Shown piece after piece: positions 54,346-62,903 of a stretch of DNA of 64,000 bases; within the stretch, counting starts at the first letter, position 1, and the number at the start of each line of letters is the position of its first letter. The notes under the pieces are model-generated. The model had not been told where the DNA came from. It did not search any database and saw nothing but the letters and a program-made list of their open reading frames with translations. The position numbers and the translations under genes are program-made. This DNA comes from Streptomyces megasporus (GTDB lineage Bacteria > Actinomycetota > Actinomycetes > Streptomycetales > Streptomycetaceae): assembly GCF_000718985.1 (NCBI RefSeq), contig NZ_JODL01000018.1:1-64000 (forward strand), in the 5' to 3' direction.

Positions 54346-54824
54346 TCACGCCCGTCGTCGAACGCGGCGCTGGAGACAGGCGCGGAACCTCGTCGCGGCC
54401 GGCTCCGGGTCGCCGGCCGGGGCGACGCTGGCCGCCTCTTGGCGGATGCCGGGCTGCGGCAGGCGGTGGTCGGGGGCCGGGACGATCTCGTATCCGCCGC
54501 CCTGCCCGGTCACGCGGCCGACGCCGTCCATGAACACGACCAGCCGGTACTCGCCGGAAGGCCGGCAGTCCGTCTCCCAGTTGACGGGCTCCCAGCCGCA
54601 GTCGTCGCGTATCGCGTCCGCCGGTTCCGCCGGCAGGAGTGCATCTCGGGCGGCCACTGGAGGGCACGTGTGCCGGGGACGGTGTGGCCGCCGGTCGGTC
54701 CGCTTCCGCCGCGTCCCGCATTCCCAGAGAACACGGCCCGGACCCAGCCGTCCGGCGCGTTCGTGGCGATCCGTTCGGCCATGCGGCGGGCCACCTGCTC
54801 GGCCATGTGCTGCTTCCGTTCCAT
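54346..54824 (-). pseudogene. Hypothetical gene broken by a one-base deletion
   Basis: From the ATG at 54824 the frame reads MERKQHMAEQVARRMAER, NAPDGWVRAVFSGNAGRGG and ends its conserved part at QWPPE. The continuation DALLPAEPADAIRDDCGWEP, then RPSGEYRLVVFMDGVGRVTG and YEIVPAPDHRLPQPG, is in another frame. Restoring one G near 54,645 (GAGAT to GAGGAT) joins both into one ~160-residue protein. I recall similar Streptomyces proteins of unknown function, some resembling immunity-type proteins. Either a real frameshift or a base-calling error. Confidence 0.65.
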
Positions 54825-55312
54825 CGACGCCGCCGGCCATCCCGGCAGGGCCCACTGACACCACACGGCGGCGGGCGCGCCGGGTGGGAGCCCCGCCACC
54901 GCGGGACCGTGGGCACGGCGGCGGCGGGCGTCCGAGCCTCTCCACACGGAAGCGGATTTGCCGACGAGTGAAAGAGAGGGGAGATTTTCGGCCACAAGCG
55001 ACCGGACGACCGCCTTTGGTGAAGGTGATGTGCGTCACGCGAGGGGAAAGGGTGAGGCGGACCTTCAGGCGCCGAGCAGATCGAACGGTGAAGCACGCAC
55101 GCGCGCAATTCCACGCGAATCCCAGCATCCCGTGACACCGCCGGGCGTGGAGCTCACATGGGCGGTGCACTGTTCCCGTCTCCCGCGCCGACCGGCGGCG
55201 CCGTGGTTCCCCGGGCGTGTCCGTGCCCTGATTCCGCATCCGCTACCGTTCCGGTTCGGTGGGGTGATTGGTCCCCCTGATCAGACCAAAACAGAAGAAA
55301 ACAGGGTGCGGT
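54825..55312. other. 488-base divergent intergenic region
   Basis: Lies between the broken hypothetical gene (minus) and the secreted amidase gene (plus). It includes A/G-rich tracts (54,955-55,060) and an A-rich stretch just before the amidase ATG. I looked for the c-di-AMP (ydaO) riboswitch often found before Streptomyces cell-wall hydrolases and could not recognise its conserved core. No ORF supported. Confidence 0.45.
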
Positions 55313-57598
55313 ATGAGATCGCGTCGAATATGGGGCACGGCTGCCGCGGTGGCGGCGGGGGTTTCGGGGGTGCTGGTGCTCCAGGGGGTGGTCGGCTCTC
55401 CCATCGGGGGCGTCGGCGACGACGGGGCATCCGGAGCATCGGGGCAGTCGGTCCGGTCCGACATCCGCTCGACCGCGTTGAAGGTCGCCGACGGCGGCCG
55501 GAGCGCCGAGCTGGGGCGGCGGGACGTCGAACCGTTCAGCATGCTGGGGGTCACCTGGACCGACCCGTCGGCCAGGGTCGGCGGCGCCGTCGAGGCGCGG
55601 ACCCGCAGCGCGACGACCGGGAAGTGGTCGGGCTGGCTGAGGCTGGACGGTGACAGCGGGCAGGGCGAGTCCGGCGCCGAGCGCGGCGGCACCGAACCGG
55701 CCTGGGTGGGCCCGTCGGACGGGGTGGAGGTGCGGGTCAGGTCCGCTGAAGGGGCCTCGGCCGGGCTGCCCAAGGGCCTGCGCCTGGAGATGATCGATCC
55801 GGGCGACGTCCCCGCCGGGGGGATGGAACCGGTGGCGTTCGCCGAGGACGAGCCCACCGTGGAGCCGACCGACCCGACCGACCCGACCGACCCGACGCCC
55901 GAGGCCACGGAGACACCGGCCGAGCCGACGGCGGAGCCGACGACGACACCGAGCGAGACGGCTCCCGGCACCCCGACGGACAGCACCACGCCGCCCGCCT
56001 CCTCCTCGCCGCCCGCGCCGAGCGCGCCGCCCACGGCGAGCGCCACGACGAGCGTTCCGCCCGCACCGCCGTCCACCGCTCCCCGGCCGTCGATCACCGA
56101 CCGCGCGGGCTGGGGAGCGGACGAGACGATCAGCCCGGAGGAACCGGGCTACCTGCCCGGTGGGAAGGTCAAGGCGGTGGTGGTGCACCACACCGCCGAG
56201 TCCAACGACTACACCTGCGCCCAGGCCCCGGCGGTGGTGCGCGGCATCTACGCGTACCACGTCAAGACGCTGGGCTGGAAGGACATCGGCTACAACTTCC
56301 TGGTCGACAAGTGCGGGCAGATCTACGAGGGCCGCAAGGGCGGCGTGGACCGTCCGGTGATGGGCGCGCACGCCTACGGCTTCAACGCCGAGACCACCGG
56401 CATCTCGATCCTGGGCACCTACACCAACACCGCCGCCTCCACCGCCGCACTGACCTCGGTCGCGAGGATCGCCGCGTGGAAGCTGGGCCAGTACGGCGTC
56501 GACCCGAAGGGCACCACGACCCTCACCGCCGGTGACGCCGGTCGCAGCTACACGGGCAAGACCTGGGCCAAGGGCACGCAACTGTCCTTCCCCGCCGTCC
56601 ACGGCCACCGCGACGGCTACAACACCCAGTGCCCCGGCGACAAGCTCTACGGCCAACTCGCCACCATCCGTTCCCATGCCGCCGGTCCCGTCACCGGTCT
56701 GGCCATCACCTCGGTCACCGGCGCGGGGCAGTCGGGCTCGACGTACTACACCAAGGCCGGCGTCACGGTGAACTGGAAGGCCGGCACTCCCACCGCGCTG
56801 ATCACCCGGTACGAGCTGCTGGTCGACGGCAAGGTCGCCGCCACCACCGCGGGGAACGCGGCCTCGGCCAAGGCCACACTGGCGGTGGGGACCCACAAGG
56901 TCGCCGTCCGCGCCGTCCACGTCTCCGGCAAGACCGCCACCACCGCGTCCGCGACCGTGGTCGCCGAGACCACCGCGCCCACCTTCACCACCAAGCCCAA
57001 GCTCGCCCTGCGCACCGGCACCGTCAACACCGCCGCGGTCCCGCTCACCCTGAGCTGGAAGGCGAGCGACAACGCGGCCCTGAAGGAGGTCAAGCTGACC
57101 AAGCCCGTGGCCAAGACCTACGCCCCGGCCACCACCAGCGCCTCCCACACCGCCAAATCCGGTACCGCCACCGCCTGGTCGCTGACCGCCCGTGATCAGG
57201 CCGGCAACACCGCCACCGCCTCGGTGAGCGGCACTCCGGTGATCCTCCAGGAGTCGTCGGCCACCAAGAAGGGCACCTGGACCACCAAGTCCTCCTCCAG
57301 CTACCTGGGCGGCAAGTCCTACTCCAGCTCCGCCAAGAACGCCTCGCTGAGCTGGACCTTCACCGGTCGTTCGGTCGCCTGGGTCGTCTCCCGCGCCGCC
57401 ACCTCCGGGCAGGCCCACATCTACGTCGACGGCACCAAGGCCGCCACGGTGGACCTGAAGTCGGCCACCACCAAGTACCGCGACGCCATCTGGACCAAGA
57501 CCTGGTCCACCAGCGCCAAACACACCGTCAAGATCGTGGTCGTCGGCACCAGCGGCCGACCCACCGTCACCACCGACGGCCTCGTCTACCTCAAGTAA
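55313..57598 (+). CDS. Secreted N-acetylmuramoyl-L-alanine amidase (PGRP/amidase_2 domain)
   Basis: 761 residues. A signal peptide (RSRRIWGTAAAVAAGVSGVL) directs export. A beta-rich segment (about 40-165) and a Thr/Pro/Glu-rich linker (about 180-260, with repeated PTDPTD units) precede the PGRP/amidase domain (about 262-460). Its zinc ligands are in VVVHHTAES, HGHRDGY and TQCPGDK. C-terminal Ig-like repeats follow (two, about 465-640), then a final beta domain. It cleaves the amide between muramic acid and the stem peptide. The ATG at 55313 is followed by the twin-Arg-like basic start. Confidence 0.92.
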   Translation: MRSRRIWGTAAAVAAGVSGVLVLQGVVGSPIGGVGDDGASGASGQSVRSDIRSTALKVADGGRSAELGRRDVEPFSMLGVTWTDPSARVGGAVEARTRSATTGKWSGWLRLDGDSGQGESGAERGGTEPAWVGPSDGVEVRVRSAEGASAGLPKGLRLEMIDPGDVPAGGMEPVAFAEDEPTVEPTDPTDPTDPTPEATETPAEPTAEPTTTPSETAPGTPTDSTTPPASSSPPAPSAPPTASATTSVPPAPPSTAPRPSITDRAGWGADETISPEEPGYLPGGKVKAVVVHHTAESNDYTCAQAPAVVRGIYAYHVKTLGWKDIGYNFLVDKCGQIYEGRKGGVDRPVMGAHAYGFNAETTGISILGTYTNTAASTAALTSVARIAAWKLGQYGVDPKGTTTLTAGDAGRSYTGKTWAKGTQLSFPAVHGHRDGYNTQCPGDKLYGQLATIRSHAAGPVTGLAITSVTGAGQSGSTYYTKAGVTVNWKAGTPTALITRYELLVDGKVAATTAGNAASAKATLAVGTHKVAVRAVHVSGKTATTASATVVAETTAPTFTTKPKLALRTGTVNTAAVPLTLSWKASDNAALKEVKLTKPVAKTYAPATTSASHTAKSGTATAWSLTARDQAGNTATASVSGTPVILQESSATKKGTWTTKSSSSYLGGKSYSSSAKNASLSWTFTGRSVAWVVSRAATSGQAHIYVDGTKAATVDLKSATTKYRDAIWTKTWSTSAKHTVKIVVVGTSGRPTVTTDGLVYLK

Positions 57599-57617
57599 GC
57601 GGGCCGGCAACGGGAAT

Positions 57618-57667
57618 GCCGCGGGGCCGGTGCCCTCCGTGTCGACGGAGGGCACCGGCCCCGCGGC
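57618..57667 (+). terminator. 23-bp perfect hairpin terminator after the amidase gene
   Basis: Arms 57618-57640 and 57645-57667 are perfectly complementary around the loop GTCG. It is 19 bases past the amidase stop and also lies downstream of the convergent M20 gene. Confidence 0.92.
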
Positions 57668-57800
57668 CGTAGGACGTGTCGTTCTCACCGCGCTCGCCCT
57701 TACCGTGCTCGCCGCGCTCGCTCCCGTCCCGCTCGCGGCCTGCGGTCAAGGCGACTCCTCGCCCCCGGCCTCGCCGTCCCCACCCACCGCGAGGTCGCTG

Positions 57801-59057
57801 TCAAGTGCCGAGCCAGGCGAGGGACGCGACGGTCAGGGCGCTGACGCCGGTGTCCAGGGTCGGCTGGACGACCGGGGCGAAGGTGGGGCTGTGGTTGACC
57901 GGGATCTCCTGGGCGACGGTGCCGTTCTCGGCGGCCCGGGCGTACAGGTCGGGGTCGATGCCGCCGATGCCCCAGTAGGTGAACGGCGCGCCGAACGCCT
58001 TGGGGATCTCGCTCATGTCCTCGCTGGCGGTCTGCAGGTCGATGGTGTGCGCGTCGTCGCCGAAGTGGGCGGCGAACGCTTCGGCGACGCGCCGGGTCGG
58101 GGCTTCGTCGTTGATCGTGGGCGGGAAGGTGGCGGTCCTCTCGAACTCGGGTTCCTTCGGCGACCGGGACGCCTCGCACTCGGCCCTGACGATCCGTTCG
58201 ATCGCGTGCAGGACCTGGGTGCGCGAGGCGTCGTCGTAGGTGCGGACGTTGAGTTCGATGACGGCGCTGTCGGGGATGACGTTGGGGCCGGCGCCGGCGT
58301 GGATGCTGCCCACGGTGACGACGGCGGGGGTGGTGGCGGCCAGTTCCCGGGAGACGATGGTCTGCAGGCGCACGACGATCATCGCGGCCATCACCACGGG
58401 GTCCACCGCGGCCTGGGGCATGGAGCCGTGCGCACCCCGGCCGTGGACGGTGACGCGCAGGCTGTCCGCGGCCGACAGGAACGGTCCGGAGCGGATGCCG
58501 ACGTAGCCGGCCGGGTAGGGCAGGACGTGTTGGGCGAGCACCACGTCGGGTCGGGGCGCCTTGGACGTCAGGCCGTCGTCGATCATGGCCGTGGCGCCGT
58601 CGCCGTTCTCCTCCGAGGGCTGGAAAAGGGCCACGAAGGTGCCTCGCCAGGCGTCTTTGGTCTGGGACATCAGCCGTGCGCAGCCGATCAGGCAGGTCAC
58701 GTGCACATCGTGCCCACAGGCGTGCATCACCGGCTGTTCGGTGCCGCCGTCGCCGGTCACGGTGACCGTGGAGGCGTAGGGCAGGCCGGTCCGCTCGCGG
58801 ACCGGAAGGGCGTCCATGTCGGCGCGGGCCATGACGGTCGGGCCCTCGCCGTTGGCCAGAATCCCGATCACACCGGTGCCGCCGACGCCGTCGACGACCT
58901 CGTAGCCGAAGTCCCGCAGGGCGTCGGACACCTTCTTCGCCGTGCGGTGCTCCCGTAGCCCGAGTTCGGGGTGTGCGTGCAGATCCTTGTAGAGGTCCTC
59001 GAGGTCGGCGCGGATGCCGTCGAGGCCGGCCGGCACGGTGTGGGCGCGGTCGGTCAT
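57801..59057 (-). CDS. M20-family amidohydrolase/aminoacylase
   Basis: 418 residues. The metal-binding segments are VMARADMDALPV, VMHACGHDVHVT and LFQPSEENGDGA, with a dimerisation lid (VTVHGRGAHGSMP). This is the hippurate hydrolase/IAA-amino-acid hydrolase branch, which cleaves N-acyl amino acids. AAGGAG precedes the ATG at 59057. It follows the flavohemoprotein gene by 173 bases on the same strand; a functional link is not evident. Confidence 0.92.
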   Translation of the reverse strand: MTDRAHTVPAGLDGIRADLEDLYKDLHAHPELGLREHRTAKKVSDALRDFGYEVVDGVGGTGVIGILANGEGPTVMARADMDALPVRERTGLPYASTVTVTGDGGTEQPVMHACGHDVHVTCLIGCARLMSQTKDAWRGTFVALFQPSEENGDGATAMIDDGLTSKAPRPDVVLAQHVLPYPAGYVGIRSGPFLSAADSLRVTVHGRGAHGSMPQAAVDPVVMAAMIVVRLQTIVSRELAATTPAVVTVGSIHAGAGPNVIPDSAVIELNVRTYDDASRTQVLHAIERIVRAECEASRSPKEPEFERTATFPPTINDEAPTRRVAEAFAAHFGDDAHTIDLQTASEDMSEIPKAFGAPFTYWGIGGIDPDLYARAAENGTVAQEIPVNHSPTFAPVVQPTLDTGVSALTVASLAWLGT

Positions 59058-59230
59058 GGGGACTCCTTGCGCGAAAGGGACTCTTCCTCGCGGGTGGCGG
59101 GACGGGGACGACGCCGTCCGGGCGGGGAGGGCTCGGAGCGGGGCCGCCGGTTCGGGCGGCGTGCCGCGACATTCCTCCCCGCGAGGACCGAAGAAGCGAA
59201 TATCACGGACATAGCGGACATGGTGCGAGT

Positions 59231-60544
59231 CTACTCGTGGGCCCACCCTCGATCATCCGGACGTACACGGAGCGTGCCGGACGGCAGCGGGTCGTGGTGG
59301 ACGCGCTCGGCGGGCACTCCGGCGTGGACGAGGGCGGCCGTCACCGTACGGACCATCGCCGGCGGCCCGGCGACCAGGGTGCGGCCGGTCGTGGGCGGGC
59401 CGCCCCGGATCACCTCGCGGGCCAACCCGTCGTACGGGCTCTCTCCCGGTCCCCCGCCCGTCACCGGGACCACGGTCAGCCACGGGCGGCTCCGCTCGAA
59501 CCCGGTCAGGTACTCGGCGTCGTACACCTCGGCCGGCGCCTCGACGCCCAGGAAGAGACGCACCCGGTGCGTCCGGTGCGTCCGGTGCTCGAACGCCGGA
59601 CGCACACGACCGTCCACCTCCTGCAGCAGCGCCTTCATCGCGGCCCAGCCGGTGTCCCAGGCCACCAGCCGGAGTTCGTCCCTCGGTTCCTCGCCGAGCG
59701 TCAGGTTTCCCTTGGGCGGCCCGATCCGCACCTCGTCCCCGATCGCGGTGTGGCGCACCAGGGCCTCGCTCACTCCGCCGGGGCCGGTACGCCGGACGTG
59801 GAACTCCAACTCCCCGTCTCCGCCGGGCCTTCCGGCCAGGTAGTACGGGCGCCAGGTGTGCGGCAGTCGCGCGGACTCCAGAGCGGCGTACTGGCCGGCC
59901 CGGTACCGGAAGGGTTCGTGCGGTCGGACGCGGAGCACCGCGAGGTCCGGACCGTACAGTCGACGCCCCGTCACCGTGGCACGCCAGCAGGGCGGTTCGC
60001 GCAGCGCGGCATCCGCTCCCCGCACCATGGCCGTGACGCCGAACCGCAGCATCCGCACCCACGCCTGCTGGAGTTCCTCGCTCCAGTGTTCGCCGGCCCG
60101 GACGCGCAGCGCCTCGCACAGCGCGGTCTCGAACGCCGCGTACTGCGCGGGGCGCACGCCGAGTTTGCGGTGGTCACGGCCGAGTTGGGTGAAGGTCTCG
60201 ACGATCCGCTCGGGCTGGTCCAGGTGCTCCAGCAGGTACCAGAACGCCCGCGCCAGATGGGCCTGCTGGAACTCCATCGAAGCGGGGAAGAGCGATCGCA
60301 GCGAGGGGTGTCGCGCGAACAGCGCCCGGTACAGATGGGTGATCAGCTCGTCGAACGGGGCCACCAGGTCCAGGTGGCGCATGATGGTCCGCTGGTCGGC
60401 GGCTCCGTCGTACGGTCCCCCGGCCGGGGGCCGGGTGCCGGTGCCGCCGTCCGGGCCGCTTCCCGGAGACAGCAGCCGCCGACGCAGTCGCATCGCGTCG
60501 TGGCGGGCGAGGAGTGCGTGGTACGTCCCGTCTTCCACGCTCAT
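59231..60544 (-). CDS. Flavohemoprotein-like globin/FAD oxidoreductase
   Basis: 437 residues. The globin domain spans about 55-190: LITHLYRALFARHPSLRSLF, LGRDHRKLGVRPAQY (proximal His) and a Gln-rich distal segment MEFQQAHL. The reductase part has RPYYLAG for FAD binding and then EVRIGPPKGNLTLG. The usual NAD-binding GGTG loop is replaced by WDTGWAAMKALL. It probably detoxifies nitric oxide, but the altered loop may affect the electron donor. GGAGGGGG precedes the ATG. A 48-codon ORF ends two bases upstream. Confidence 0.88.
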   Translation of the reverse strand: MSVEDGTYHALLARHDAMRLRRRLLSPGSGPDGGTGTRPPAGGPYDGAADQRTIMRHLDLVAPFDELITHLYRALFARHPSLRSLFPASMEFQQAHLARAFWYLLEHLDQPERIVETFTQLGRDHRKLGVRPAQYAAFETALCEALRVRAGEHWSEELQQAWVRMLRFGVTAMVRGADAALREPPCWRATVTGRRLYGPDLAVLRVRPHEPFRYRAGQYAALESARLPHTWRPYYLAGRPGGDGELEFHVRRTGPGGVSEALVRHTAIGDEVRIGPPKGNLTLGEEPRDELRLVAWDTGWAAMKALLQEVDGRVRPAFEHRTHRTHRVRLFLGVEAPAEVYDAEYLTGFERSRPWLTVVPVTGGGPGESPYDGLAREVIRGGPPTTGRTLVAGPPAMVRTVTAALVHAGVPAERVHHDPLPSGTLRVRPDDRGWAHE

Positions 60545-60546
60545 GG

Positions 60547-60693
60547 TCAGCACCCCCTCCGCGTCTCGCTCCCGACGGCGACGCCCCGGGCGGCACCCGG
60601 TCCGACCTCGACCGAGGTGGCGGCCGGCGCGGCAGGACGTCGGGCCGTGCGGTCCGGCGCACCGTCCGGGAGTCGACGGAAGAGGCGAGGCAT
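60547..60693 (-). CDS. 48-residue Arg-rich leader ORF coupled to the flavohemoprotein gene
   Basis: The ATG at 60693 has AGGAG eight bases upstream, as strong a ribosome site as any gene here. The predicted peptide begins MPRLFRRLPDGAPDRT and ends GSETRRGC; its TGA lies two bases before the flavohemoprotein ATG. Ribosomes finishing the leader could initiate the next gene. No family recognised. It may be a regulatory leader or a small protein in its own right. Confidence 0.5.
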   Translation of the reverse strand: MPRLFRRLPDGAPDRTARRPAAPAATSVEVGPGAARGVAVGSETRRGC

Positions 60694-60781
60694 GGGTGTG
60701 CTCCTGAGAAACGTGTAGGGAGTGGTGGGCGGACCCGAGGCGAACAGGGCCGACCCGCCCGGTGAAATCGCCGGTCAGTAT

Positions 60782-60808
60782 GACATTGAGGGGATATACC
60801 CCAATGTC
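60782..60808. promoter_or_regulatory. 27-bp dyad upstream of the flavohemoprotein leader
   Basis: GACATTG (60782-60788) is mirrored by CAATGTC (60802-60808), with a further GGG/CCC pairing inside and an A/T core ATATA. It is 89 bases upstream of the leader start codon and is a likely repressor site. It does not match the NsrR motif I know. Confidence 0.5.
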
Positions 60809-60814
60809 CCTGGT

Positions 60815-60828
60815 CAATGGGGCCATTG
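60815..60828. promoter_or_regulatory. Second palindrome CAATGG-GG-CCATTG
   Basis: A perfect 6-2-6 palindrome 6 bases from the previous dyad and sharing its CATTG/CAATG words. The pair resembles two sites for one dimeric regulator. Confidence 0.45.
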
Positions 60829-61092
60829 GGCCCTGGACAAGATCACGTGGATGCTTCTCGTCGGACGGTGGGGGTCGTCACGCGGGCGCGGATCGGGGGC
60901 CTTCCGGAAGGAGAACCGTCCGCCCCTGTGCGGCCGTGACACGACCTCCGTGGGAGCGTCCGGGCCGAGGGCCGGTGTGACGGCTCCACGTTCGGAAGGG
61001 TCGAACGGGGTGGGTGCTCGACCCCTACGATGAGACGCCCCGTGCCCCCGACAGCGCGACAGCCGAGACGGAGTGCCCATGCGCCCACGCGG

Positions 61093-61449
61093 ATGACGTT
61101 GACAGCGGTCACGCTCGACTACGCCGACCCGTTGGCACTGGCCGCGTTCTACCAACGGGCCACCGGGCTTCGACTCGCCGACCGGTCCGACGGCGACTTC
61201 GCGGGACTCGTCCATGAGAACGGGCTGGTCATCGGTTTCCAGCGGGTCGACGGCCACCGGCCTCCTCGGTGGCCGGAGCAGACCGTGCCGCAGCAGGTCC
61301 ATCTCGACTTCGCGGTCGACGACCTCGATCGAGCCGAGGCCCCGCTGGTGGAGTCGGGCGCGGTCAAGCCTGAGTCGCAGCCGGGCGGCGACAGGTGGCG
61401 GGTGTTCATCGATCCGGCCGGGCACCCGTTCTGTCTGACCAGGAGGTGA
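61093..61449 (+). CDS. VOC-superfamily (glyoxalase/dioxygenase fold) protein
   Basis: 118 residues from the ATG at 61093 (MTLTAVTLDYADPLALAAFY). The paired beta-alpha-beta modules continue with FAGLVHENGLVIGFQRV, QVHLDFAVDDLDRAEAPLVE and FIDPAGHPFCLTRR. Possible metal ligands are H in VHLDF and E in the last strand region. Function cannot be assigned. The ribosome site is weak. Confidence 0.82.
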   Translation: MTLTAVTLDYADPLALAAFYQRATGLRLADRSDGDFAGLVHENGLVIGFQRVDGHRPPRWPEQTVPQQVHLDFAVDDLDRAEAPLVESGAVKPESQPGGDRWRVFIDPAGHPFCLTRR

Positions 61450-61478
61450 CGTCGGGAAGACCGTGCGCGGCTCGCGCG

Positions 61479-61522
61479 GCCGGCGCGCATGCCGACCGTC
61501 GGCCCGGATGCGGCGCGCCGGC
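61479..61522 (+). terminator. Nested hairpin after the VOC gene
   Basis: A 10-bp outer stem (61479-61488 with 61513-61522) encloses a small GCCGA-CCG-TCGGC stem (61491-61503). It lies 29 bases after the stop. Confidence 0.6.
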
Positions 61523-61681
61523 GCGGGTGCCTCCGGCGCACGGCAAGAAGCCGCACGGTACACCTTCTCTCCGCTGCTTCCCGTTTGTCCATGACCGTGT
61601 GGGATATCCGGCCACAGACGGTGACGAGAGGCCGACTCCTCTCGGCTCCTCTCAGTTCAGATGTCAGGAGGCTTCCCGCAC

Positions 61682-62593
61682 ATGCAGGACGACGACGATA
61701 CCCGCGGCAGTGCCCCGCAGGTGGTCTCGGAACCGAGGCCGCCCTACCCCGGGCAGCGACAGCGACCCCCGGGACACGAGGGGGACATGGAGCCGAGGCC
61801 GCGCTACCGGGCGGGGCGTTACCGCGCGGCGGACAAACTCCGCGGCAAGGTGGCGCTGATCACCGGTGGCGACTCGGGCATCGGTCGGGCGGTGGCGGTG
61901 CTGTACGCGCGCGAGGGCGCCGATGTCGCCATCGCGTACCTGCCCGAGGAGCAGGAGGACGCGGAGGAGACCCGTCGCGCGGTGGAGGCCGAGGGGCGCC
62001 GGTGCCTGTTGCTCCCCGGCGATCTGGCCGAGGCGTCGTTCTGCCACGAGGCCGTCGAGCGGACGGTGCGGGAGCTGGGGGACCTGAACGTCCTGGTGAA
62101 CAACGCGGCCCACCTCAACAGCCAGTTGGACCTGTCGCAGCTCTCCTTCGAGGACTGGGACCGGTCCTTCAAGGTGAACGTGTACGCCTACTACCACTTG
62201 GTGCAGGCCGCCCGGCCCCATCTGGAGACGGGCGACGCGATCATCGCGACCGCCTCGGAAGAAGCCCTCAAGGGCAGCGACACCATGATCGACTACGCGG
62301 CCGCCAAGGCCGCCCTGGTCAACTTCACCAAGTCGATCGCCCCGCACCTGGCCAAGGACGGCATCCGCGCGAACGTCGTCGCTCCCGGCCCCACCTGGAC
62401 GGTGCTCAACGTCGCCGACCGGAACATGCCCGAGGAGGGCCTGGCCCGGCTCGGCGACGAGGGCCCGCTGGGGCGCGTGGCCCAACCGGAGGAGGTCGCG
62501 CCCACCTACGTGTACCTGGCCTCCGACGCGGACTCCAGCTACACCGTGGGCGAGATCGTCGCCGTCACCGGCGGGCTGACCGACACTCGCTGA
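61682..62593 (+). CDS. Short-chain dehydrogenase/reductase with N-terminal extension
   Basis: 303 residues. The cofactor loop is VALITGGDSGIGRAVAVLYA, with NNAAHLNSQL, catalytic Ser in IIATASEEALKG, and YAAAK (Tyr-Lys). The C-terminus EIVAVTGGL is conserved. The ~50-residue Pro-rich N-terminus matches the YdaD/YhxC/general-stress SDR subgroup (GSP39-like). AGGAGG lies ten bases before the ATG at 61682. Substrate unknown. Confidence 0.9.
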   Translation: MQDDDDTRGSAPQVVSEPRPPYPGQRQRPPGHEGDMEPRPRYRAGRYRAADKLRGKVALITGGDSGIGRAVAVLYAREGADVAIAYLPEEQEDAEETRRAVEAEGRRCLLLPGDLAEASFCHEAVERTVRELGDLNVLVNNAAHLNSQLDLSQLSFEDWDRSFKVNVYAYYHLVQAARPHLETGDAIIATASEEALKGSDTMIDYAAAKAALVNFTKSIAPHLAKDGIRANVVAPGPTWTVLNVADRNMPEEGLARLGDEGPLGRVAQPEEVAPTYVYLASDADSSYTVGEIVAVTGGLTDTR

Positions 62594-62903
62594 CCCGTCC
62601 CGTCGGGCGGTGGGCGAGAGGCACGGCGTGGACCGTTCCGACCGCCTCGCGGGTACGGAGGCCACGTGAGCCACCGGCCCGGTCTCCACCACCGGGCCGG
62701 TGGCGAGCACGGCCCGGACCGGACCGGCGTCACCACCGTGCCCGGACCAGCGGGTGCGGCGAGGCCCGAACCGTTCCATGCTGGTGGCATGACGTGCGGC
62801 GGTCGACGAGGACGCGCTCCCGCACGACCGCAGCCCCTATGCCCACCATCGCCGAGCTGGGTCAGCGGGGGTCCCGCCCGGCGACCCGAGTCAGGAGAGA
62901 CGC
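62594..62903. other. 310-base gap before the ThDP enzyme gene
   Basis: GC-rich with no supported ORF. It should contain the promoter of the ThDP enzyme gene. No strong hairpin follows the SDR gene. Confidence 0.4.

Larger units (their letters stand above)
60694..61092. other. 399-base divergent region
   Basis: Lies between the flavohemoprotein leader (minus) and the VOC gene (plus). Apart from the two palindromes it shows no supported gene or hairpin; a plus-strand promoter for the VOC gene should lie near 60,990-61,070. Confidence 0.45.

Noticed and set aside
54955..55312. c-di-AMP riboswitch before the amidase gene
   Set aside because: Expected for some Streptomyces cell-wall hydrolases, but the conserved core could not be found by eye; a covariance search would decide.
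55858..55900. Short tandem repeat in the amidase gene
   Set aside because: It encodes repeated PTD units of the Pro/Thr linker; ordinary low-complexity coding sequence rather than a separate repeat element.
55154..57688. 844-codon Gly/Arg-rich open frame opposite the amidase gene
   Set aside because: Low-complexity shadow; it also crosses the terminator hairpin.
57630..57800. Signal-peptide-like lipoprotein start (LTALALTVLAALAPVPLAAC)
   Set aside because: The frame begins inside the 23-bp terminator, has no ribosome site and loses any lipoprotein character when it enters the convergent M20 gene. It may be a relic but cannot be supported.
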